A stretch of DNA of 9,589 nucleotides, taken from the NCBI GenBank assembly GCA_946481025.1, contig CAMLNA010000153.1, positions 1 to 9,589 on the forward strand, written 5' to 3'. A program made the position numbers and the translations under genes. This stretch comes from an uncultured Rivibacter sp. Its GTDB lineage: Bacteria; Pseudomonadota; Gammaproteobacteria; Burkholderiales; Burkholderiaceae. Under the pieces are notes generated by a model, which did not search any database, had not been told where the DNA came from, and saw nothing but the letters and a program-made list of their open reading frames with translations. How positions within the stretch are numbered: the first letter of the stretch is position 1; every line of letters starts with the position of its first letter. Below, in pieces: positions 1 through 6,034 of this stretch.

Positions 1-572
1 CGGCTTCCGCCGCCGAGACCAAGCCCGCCGCGAAGCCCGACCTCAAGAAAGGCGAAGCGATCTCCACGCAGGTCTGCGCGGCCTGCCACACGGCCGACGG
101 CAATCGCGGCGCACCGGCCAACCCCATCATCGCCGGCCAGCACCCCGAGTACATCGTCAAGCAGCTCTCCGAGTTCAAGGCCGGCAAGCGCGTGAACCCG
201 GTGATGCAGGGTTTCGCGGCGCAGCTGAGCGACGACGACATGAAAAATGTCGCCGCCTTCTATGCCAGCAAGAACGCCAAGCCGGGCTTCGCCAAGAACA
301 AGGACCTGGTGAAGCTGGGCGAGAAGATCTACCGCGGCGGCATCGCCGACAAGCACGTGCCCGCCTGCGCCGGCTGCCACAGCCCCACGGGCGCCGGCAT
401 CCCGTCGCAATATCCCCGCCTGGCCGGCCAACATGCCGACTACACCGAGGCACAGCTGAACGCCTTCCGCCTGGGCGGCCGCAAGAACAACGCCCAGATG
501 AGCACCATCGCCTATGCGATGAACGAGCGCGAGATCAAGGCGGTGGCCGACTACATCGCCGGCCTGCGCTGA
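1..572 (+). CDS. Diheme cytochrome c4-like protein (5' end outside window)
   Basis: This is a periplasmic class I cytochrome c with two haem domains, the cytochrome c4 architecture. It is expected to carry electrons between the bc1 complex and a terminal oxidase or another periplasmic acceptor. The reading frame is open from base 3, so the signal peptide and start lie upstream. The first haem site is CAACH (75-89), with a probable axial Met at 204-206 before an LSDDDM helix. The second is CAGCH (366-380), with a probable axial Met at 498-500 in QMSTIA. Both domains end in the usual helix (NVAAFYASK; AVADYIAGL). The visible 189 residues begin in an Ala/Lys/Pro-rich stretch that looks like the mature N-terminus, so little more than the signal peptide seems to be missing. 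The gene ends in TGA just before a strong terminator. Family is confident. The c4 subtype rests on domain layout, and the physiological partner is unknown. Confidence 0.9.
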   Translation, partial: ASAAETKPAAKPDLKKGEAISTQVCAACHTADGNRGAPANPIIAGQHPEYIVKQLSEFKAGKRVNPVMQGFAAQLSDDDMKNVAAFYASKNAKPGFAKNKDLVKLGEKIYRGGIADKHVPACAGCHSPTGAGIPSQYPRLAGQHADYTEAQLNAFRLGGRKNNAQMSTIAYAMNEREIKAVADYIAGLR

Positions 573-602
573 TCGAACGACAAGCGGAGCTCCGCCACCT
601 CC

Positions 603-637
603 AAGAAGGCCGGTTGAATCAACCGGCCTTCTTTTTT
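603..637 (+). terminator. Intrinsic terminator of the cytochrome gene
   Basis: A perfect 14-bp stem (603-616 pairing with 620-633) encloses a 3-nt AAT loop and runs into a six-T tract (632-637). It lies 31 bp after the cytochrome stop codon. The A-rich left arm pairs with the start of the T tract, so it may also work on the opposite strand. It isolates the cytochrome transcript from the lipase gene. Confidence 0.93.
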
Positions 638-663
638 GTTCGCCCGCGCGGCGCCTGCACCAC

Positions 664-725
664 TTCGCCTTCTCGCGGCTCGTTTCGCATGGCCGCGCCT
701 GCCTGCGCATGACGCCCCTCACCAT
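664..725 (+). promoter_or_regulatory. PIP/hrpII-box-like promoter upstream of the lipase gene
   Basis: The sequence shows TTCGC at 664-668, exactly 15 bases, then TTCGC at 684-688. This fits both the Xanthomonas plant-inducible promoter consensus (TTCGB-N15-TTCGB) and the Ralstonia hrpII box (TTCG-N16-TTCG). In those genera the site is bound by the AraC-type activators HrpX or HrpB. The companion -10-type element, YANNNT placed 30-32 bp downstream, is also present as CACCAT at 720-725, with 31 bases between. Transcription from there would give an untranslated leader of roughly 45 nt before the TTG at 776. Function is inferred from motif and spacing. No hrp regulator or secretion gene lies in this window, and TTCG is common in GC-rich DNA. 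Confidence 0.55.
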
Positions 726-762
726 GCCCCCGGCTCGCCAATGGGCGGGCCGCCCAGCATGC

Positions 763-770
763 GGAGAAGG
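763..770 (+). promoter_or_regulatory. Shine-Dalgarno that selects a TTG start
   Basis: GGAGAAGG lies just upstream of TTG at 776-778, with its GGAG core nine bases from the codon. The lipase frame has an in-frame TGA at 710-712 and no ATG between that stop and 776. The first in-frame ATG inside the gene is over 60 codons further down. This ribosome binding site is the main reason to accept the TTG. Confidence 0.7.
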
Positions 771-775
771 AAGCG

Positions 776-1963
776 TTGTCGAACTCGGTGGAAGGCATCG
801 GCTGGCGCGCCACTCCAGCACTGAACGCCCCGGGCGCCCCCCAGCGAGGCGCCGAAACGAATGGCGCACAGGCTTCGACCTCGAGTGCCTTCGCCGAACT
901 GCGTCGCGCGCCGAAGGCTTCGGCCGACACGGCGGCGATACGCTTGCGAAGCCCGTTGCCTTCGATGCCGAAGCGCGAGGGCCGCACCGAGCTGCCCACC
1001 TCGGCCGCTCCGCTGCCGGCGCAGGCCCGGGATGCCTGGAGCCCCGCGCAGAAGCTGGCCTTCGACCATGCAGGCAAGACCGGCATGGGCCTGTCCGAGG
1101 CGATCCAGCTGACCCGGGTGGTGGCCATCAAGGAACAGGTCGACGCTCTGACCGCCAGGCTTCCGGAGATCCGGCAGGCCCAGCCGGAGACGGCGAGCCG
1201 GATCGAGCAGCTGGCAGCGCTGTTCGACCAGGCGCTGCTGGCGCGCGACGTCTACTACGACGAATCCGTTCCGGGGCTCCTGCCGCAGGGGCATTCACGC
1301 CTGTCCGCGGCAGAACTTGCGCAGCTGAACCTGAGCCCGAAGGATCTCGTCAATGAGAAGTCGGGGTATTTCGCCGCGGTCTACAAGACCGGCGAAGGCC
1401 ACCACCTCCTGGTGAATCGCGGCACGGAGGCCGGCAGCGAGGGACGCAAGGACTGGGCCGCCAACCTCAAGCAAGGCGTCGGCATCGGCTCCCACCAGCA
1501 CACCCAGGCCATGCAAGCCGCCAGGCGGATCGCGCAGGCAGCACCGGGACAGGTGGCGTTCGTGGGTCACTCCCTGGGCGGCGGCCTGGCGCAGGCGCAG
1601 GCGCTGGTCACCGGCCACAAGGCCACGGTGTTCAATGCGGCAGGCCTTCATTCGCGGACGATCAAACCCCTGGACACCGATCTGGGCGACGCCAGGAAGC
1701 TGATCAGCGCGTTCAACGTCCGGGGCGAGGTGCTGAGCACCATGCAGGACGCGGCCGGCAAGCTCATGCCTTCGGCTCGCGGAGAACGCCAGCGACTGGC
1801 CGCCGTGCGCGCACCGGACGAGTCGGACGGCCTGCAATGGAGTGAACGAAAGATGGGCCGGCTCACGGCGGCAAGACACACCCTGGGGCTGCATTCGATG
1901 GACAGCGTGATCGCTTCGCTGGGCTGGCAGTTGAACCAGTTGCAGCACGCAACCAGCCCATGA
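776..1963 (+). CDS. Class-3-type lipase/phospholipase, candidate type III effector
   Basis: This 395-residue alpha/beta hydrolase is related to the fungal-lipase (class 3) group. Residues 1 to about 85 are rich in Ala, Ser, Pro and Arg, look disordered and contain no Sec or Tat signal. The catalytic part carries NRGTE (214-218), a KDW motif near 225, the nucleophile elbow GHSLGGG with Ser266, FNAAG (286-290), and a late His373 in GLHSMD that probably completes the triad. The acid is less clear; Glu318 and Asp325 are candidates. The expected reaction is hydrolysis of lipid or phospholipid esters. The domain recalls bacterial effector lipases such as Ralstonia RipAL and Xanthomonas XopAP, and also lipases fused to other secretion signals. 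It has its own PIP-box-like promoter, starts at TTG behind a good ribosome binding site, and follows a terminator. No chaperone or immunity gene is adjacent. The lipase fold is confident; type III export is inference. Confidence 0.8.
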   Translation: MSNSVEGIGWRATPALNAPGAPQRGAETNGAQASTSSAFAELRRAPKASADTAAIRLRSPLPSMPKREGRTELPTSAAPLPAQARDAWSPAQKLAFDHAGKTGMGLSEAIQLTRVVAIKEQVDALTARLPEIRQAQPETASRIEQLAALFDQALLARDVYYDESVPGLLPQGHSRLSAAELAQLNLSPKDLVNEKSGYFAAVYKTGEGHHLLVNRGTEAGSEGRKDWAANLKQGVGIGSHQHTQAMQAARRIAQAAPGQVAFVGHSLGGGLAQAQALVTGHKATVFNAAGLHSRTIKPLDTDLGDARKLISAFNVRGEVLSTMQDAAGKLMPSARGERQRLAAVRAPDESDGLQWSERKMGRLTAARHTLGLHSMDSVIASLGWQLNQLQHATSP

Positions 1964-1979
1964 GGCCGGCGCACGGGCG

Positions 1980-1985
1980 TATAGT
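1980..1985 (+). promoter_or_regulatory. Possible -10 element before the 119-aa gene
   Basis: TATAGT is an AT-rich hexamer in a GC-rich 49-bp gap and lies 27 bases before the ATG at 2013. It is a good match to a sigma70 -10 box, but no TTGACA-like -35 is found at 16-18 bp spacing. A start here would leave a very short leader, consistent with the lack of a clear ribosome binding site. Confidence 0.3.
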
Positions 1986-2012
1986 GGCCCGATCTCCCGA
2001 CTGCCAGCCGCC

Positions 2013-2372
2013 ATGCCCTATGCACTGCGCACCCGCGACGGCCTGATCGCCAGCCTGCACCGCGAACCCGAGCCGGGCGCCGAATTCCTGCCGCCGGACC
2101 ATCCCGACGTGATGGCCTTCCTGGGCCGCGAGGAGCAGGCCAGCAAGTTCGCGAGCATGGACGCCGGGCTGGTGCGCGTGCTCGAAGACCTGGTCGACGT
2201 GCTGATCATGCGCAACGTGATCCGCATCACGGATCTGCCGCCCGAGGCGCAGCAGAAGCTGTTCGACCGCAAGCACTTCCGCGACCGCATGCACAAGCAC
2301 TCGCTGCGGCTGTTCGAAGGCACCAACTTCGGTGCCGACGACGTGATCCACACCGACTTCGGCAACCTGTAA
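2013..2372 (+). CDS. Conserved protein of unknown function, 119 aa
   Basis: This is a small soluble protein without signal peptide or membrane segment. It begins MPYALRTRDG, has a Pro-rich turn (EFLPPDHPDV) and then a mainly helical middle (MDAGLVRVLEDLVDVLIMRN followed by ITDLPPEAQQKLF). The C-terminal third is basic, then ends in a short acidic/aromatic tail. The pattern of an arginine-led N-terminus and a VLEDLVDVLI helix resembles a proteobacterial family that databases often label 'tryptophan synthase subunit beta-like'. That name is misleading, because no PLP-binding lysine motif or TrpB fold could fit in this length. ATG at 2013 has no obvious Shine-Dalgarno. It lies 49 bp after the lipase and 80 bp before msrP. 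Function is unknown. Confidence 0.8.
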   Translation: MPYALRTRDGLIASLHREPEPGAEFLPPDHPDVMAFLGREEQASKFASMDAGLVRVLEDLVDVLIMRNVIRITDLPPEAQQKLFDRKHFRDRMHKHSLRLFEGTNFGADDVIHTDFGNL

Positions 2373-2452
2373 GGTCCGGGCCCTTCCCCACGACAGACGC
2401 GGAACCGCCTCGTGCGCCCCGCCTCGAACCGTGACCGTCCCGGAGACCTTGC

Positions 2453-3460
<1,008 letters not shown>

Positions 3461-3467
3461 GCGCGCA

Positions 3468-4139
3468 GTGACCAGCGTCTCGTCGCGCGGCGCCTCCGAT
3501 CGAGGCACGGCGAAAGCCTTGCTGTCCAAGGCCCTGCTGCACCCGGCCGCCAAGCCGCTGCTGTTCATGGCGGCGCTTGCGCCTGTGGCCCACCTGCTGT
3601 GGGGCGCCTTCGCCGGCACGCTCGGCGCCAACCCGGCCGAGGCGCTCATCCGGGGCACCGGCGACTGGACCCTGCGCCTGTTGTGCGCCACGCTCGCGAT
3701 CACGCCGCTGCGGCAGGGGACCGGGCTGCATGCGCTGGCGCGGTTTCGGCGCATGCTGGGCCTGTTCACCTTCTTCTACGGATGCCTGCATTTCCTGGCC
3801 TACGGCTGGCTCGACATGGGTTTCGTGGTGGCGGAGATCGCCGGTGACATCCCCAAGCGGCCGTTCATCCTGGTGGGCTTTGCCGCGCTCGTGCTGATGC
3901 TGCCGCTGGCGGCCACCTCGTTCAACCGCGCCGTGAAGGCGCTGGGGGCCCGCCGCTGGCAGTGGCTGCACCGGCTGGTCTATCTGGTCGTGCTGCTGGG
4001 CCTGCTGCACTTCTTCTGGATGCGTGCCGGCAAGAACGACTTCGCCGAATGGTCGGTCTATGCGGTGGTCGTGGCCGTGCTGCTGGGCTGGCGCCTGCGC
4101 GGCAGCCGCAGGCGAAACCCCGCGGCGGGCCCCCCATGA
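3468..4139 (+). CDS. msrQ: Haem-containing membrane subunit MsrQ of the MsrPQ system
   Basis: MsrQ is an inner-membrane b-type haem protein of the ferric-reductase-like transmembrane family. It passes electrons, from quinol or a flavin reductase in E. coli, to periplasmic MsrP. The 223 residues contain about six hydrophobic helices. Histidines at 108 (FFYGCLHF), 168 (WQWLHRL) and 181 (LLHFFW) have the same mutual spacing as the conserved E. coli haem-ligand histidines 91, 151 and 164, offset by 17. The core motif RRMLGLFTFFYG precedes the first. The assigned start is GTG at 3468, 7 bp after the msrP stop. The ribosome binding site is poor, which suggests translational coupling, and the true start may lie a little further in. 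The first 25 or so residues are a non-conserved basic leader. The C-terminus is a short Arg-rich cytoplasmic tail. Confidence 0.95.
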   Translation: MTSVSSRGASDRGTAKALLSKALLHPAAKPLLFMAALAPVAHLLWGAFAGTLGANPAEALIRGTGDWTLRLLCATLAITPLRQGTGLHALARFRRMLGLFTFFYGCLHFLAYGWLDMGFVVAEIAGDIPKRPFILVGFAALVLMLPLAATSFNRAVKALGARRWQWLHRLVYLVVLLGLLHFFWMRAGKNDFAEWSVYAVVVAVLLGWRLRGSRRRNPAAGPP

Positions 4140-4145
4140 GTGTGG

Positions 4146-4151
4146 TCTAGT
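4146..4151 (+). promoter_or_regulatory. Possible -10 element before the diguanylate cyclase gene
   Basis: TCTAGT lies just after the msrQ stop and 55 bases before the ATG at 4207. It is followed by GGC, so it shares the seven bases TAGTGGC with the candidate element at 1980. No convincing -35 hexamer is seen. If real, it would let the diguanylate cyclase be expressed apart from msrPQ. Confidence 0.22.
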
Positions 4152-4206
4152 GGCGCCGGGTGCGTGACCGCAGAATGCGCCGCTCGGGCATTCCGCCCAG
4201 CCGAGC

Positions 4207-5958
4207 ATGAGCCAGTCCACGTCTTCCCCGGTGCCGATGCCCGATCACCCCACGCCGCAGCCCGCCGATGCGGCCTGCGCAGCGCTGCTGGCCGAAGCCC
4301 GGCAGGCGCAGCAGCGGGGCGACCACCGCAGCGGCGTGCGCTGTGCAGAAGCGGCACTGACCGCCTGCCCCCGCGAAGATCACGGGCTGCGTGCCGCGGC
4401 CTTGCGACAGCTGGCCCTGCATCGCTGGCGCCTCGGGCTGTTCGAAGACGCCATCCTGGCAGCCCGCGAGGCCTTGTCGCTGCTCGACCCCGCTGAAGAC
4501 ATCTCGCCGCGCTGCGAGGTGCTGTGCCTGATGGCCATCTCGTACAGCGAGATCGGCCTGCAGGAAGAAGCGCTGAAGCAGGCCACCGCCGCCTTCGAGC
4601 TGGCGCGCCAGCATGGCGACCGGCTGTGGATGTCGTGGTCGCTCAACCGCATCGGCACCTGCTACGAGCGGCTGGGCGATCCCGCCCAGGGTGAACGCTT
4701 CCTGCTGCAGGCACTGGGCGAGGCCCAGGCGCTGCAGGACCCGGACACCACCCTGACCGCGTTGAACAACCTCATGGCCACGATGGTGGGCTCGCACTAC
4801 CTGCTTCGCCGGCGCGGCGACGAAGACGCTGCGGCGGCTGCGCTCAAGAGGGCGCGACTGTACGGCAGCGAGGCGCTGGCGCTGGCGCGCCAGACCGGCG
4901 ACAGCTACCGGCAGGCGGTGACCGGCGGCAACCTGGGCGAGGTGCTCGGGCTGTCCGGCGACCGCGAGGCAGCGTTCGAGCTGCTCGACGGCACGCTGGC
5001 GATCGCGCGCGCCCAGGGGTATCGCGCGGTGGAGCTGCGCACGCTGCACAGCTGTGGAGAGGTACTGACCCGCTGCGGCGACCACCAACCCGCCATCGAG
5101 CTGCTGGAGGCGGCATTGGGCGAGCTCGAGAACAACGAGCACGAAGCGACCCGCATGCGGGTGCATTCGGCGCTGCACCGCAGCTACAAGGCGCTGGGCC
5201 GCTATCGCGAGGCGCTCGAGCACTGCGAGACCTACCACGCGCTCGAACTCAAGCGCGCGGCCGCGCAGCACCAGGCACAGGCACGGCTGATGGTCAACCG
5301 CATCGAGGTCGAGCAGGCCCTGCTGCAGGGCGAACGGGCCCGCCTCGACGCCGAACGGCAGCGCCTGAAGGCCACCGAGCTCGAGGCCGAGAAGCACCGG
5401 CTCGAGGCCAGCGCCCGCGAACTGCATCGCCACGCGCTCGAAGACCAGCTCACCGGCCTGGCCAACCGCCGCCGCGTCGATCGCGACCTGCCGCAGCTGT
5501 TCGGCCGCGCCCGCGAGCTCGGCCACCCGCTCAGCATGGCGGTGGCCGACCTCGACAACTTCAAGTCCATCAACGACGCCCACGGCCACCTCGTCGGCGA
5601 CGAAGTCCTGCGCGCGGCGGCCAGGATCTTCCGGGCCAACACCCGCGGCTCCGACGTGCTGGCCCGTTTTGGCGGCGAGGAGTTCCTGCTGCTGTTCGTC
5701 GATACGCCCCTGGCGGTGGCACAGGAAGTCTGCGAGCGCCTGCGTTCCGAATTCGAAGGCTACCCGTGGCACGAGCTCGCACCGGGCCTGTCGGTGACCA
5801 TCAGCCTCGGCCTGTGCGATGCAACGCCCGACCCCGACGCGGCGCAGATGCTCGCCCGTGCGGACGGCGCGCTCTACCACGCCAAGCGCGCCGGCCGCAA
5901 TCGCGTGAAGGTCGACCCGACCTGCGGCGCACCGGGTTCAGGTGGCGCCCCCTCCTGA
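4207..5958 (+). CDS. TPR-repeat cytoplasmic diguanylate cyclase (GGDEF)
   Basis: This 583-residue protein makes cyclic di-GMP from two GTP. It has no signal peptide or membrane segment, so it is cytosolic. Residues about 20-355 are a run of TPR-like helical hairpins (for example YSEIGLQEEALKQA, CYERLGDPAQGE, YKALGRYREALEH) that should bind a partner protein or peptide. A charged coiled coil (about 358-410, rich in Glu/Arg/Leu) links them to the GGDEF domain and could dimerise it. The catalytic domain starts at DQLTGLANRR (413 on), has the metal-binding DLDNF (448-452), and the active loop GGEEF at 489-493. RGSD (480-483), five residues before the loop, is the RxxD inhibitory site, so product feedback is expected. 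No EAL domain is present. The input signal is unknown. ATG at 4207 has only a weak ribosome binding site, 67 bp after msrQ. An active enzyme is inferred from intact motifs. Confidence 0.92.
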   Translation: MSQSTSSPVPMPDHPTPQPADAACAALLAEARQAQQRGDHRSGVRCAEAALTACPREDHGLRAAALRQLALHRWRLGLFEDAILAAREALSLLDPAEDISPRCEVLCLMAISYSEIGLQEEALKQATAAFELARQHGDRLWMSWSLNRIGTCYERLGDPAQGERFLLQALGEAQALQDPDTTLTALNNLMATMVGSHYLLRRRGDEDAAAAALKRARLYGSEALALARQTGDSYRQAVTGGNLGEVLGLSGDREAAFELLDGTLAIARAQGYRAVELRTLHSCGEVLTRCGDHQPAIELLEAALGELENNEHEATRMRVHSALHRSYKALGRYREALEHCETYHALELKRAAAQHQAQARLMVNRIEVEQALLQGERARLDAERQRLKATELEAEKHRLEASARELHRHALEDQLTGLANRRRVDRDLPQLFGRARELGHPLSMAVADLDNFKSINDAHGHLVGDEVLRAAARIFRANTRGSDVLARFGGEEFLLLFVDTPLAVAQEVCERLRSEFEGYPWHELAPGLSVTISLGLCDATPDPDAAQMLARADGALYHAKRAGRNRVKVDPTCGAPGSGGAPS

Positions 5959-6034
5959 AGCGCCTTGGTTGCACGCCCCGCCCGGCCTGGACGAGGTGCG
6001 CCCGGCCGACCCAGCCCATGAACCCATCCGACCC

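Noticed and set aside
639..667. A second TTCG pair (639-642 and 664-667) near the PIP-like box
   Set aside because: The spacing is 21 bases, not 16, so it does not fit the hrpII/PIP pattern.
619..1131. 170-codon - strand frame overlapping the terminator and lipase 5' region
   Set aside because: It runs antisense through the lipase N-terminus and ends near the terminator, with no ribosome binding site or family likeness.
4147..5880. 577-codon open frame on the - strand opposite the diguanylate cyclase
   Set aside because: The sense strand codes an intact TPR-GGDEF protein. The antisense product has no motif and exists because stop codons are rare in GC-rich DNA.
5942..6034. GTG start giving the lipoprotein 31 extra N-terminal residues
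   Set aside because: It overlaps the diguanylate cyclase end and puts a Pro-rich stretch before the signal peptide, which would prevent normal lipoprotein export. ATG at 6035 gives a textbook signal.
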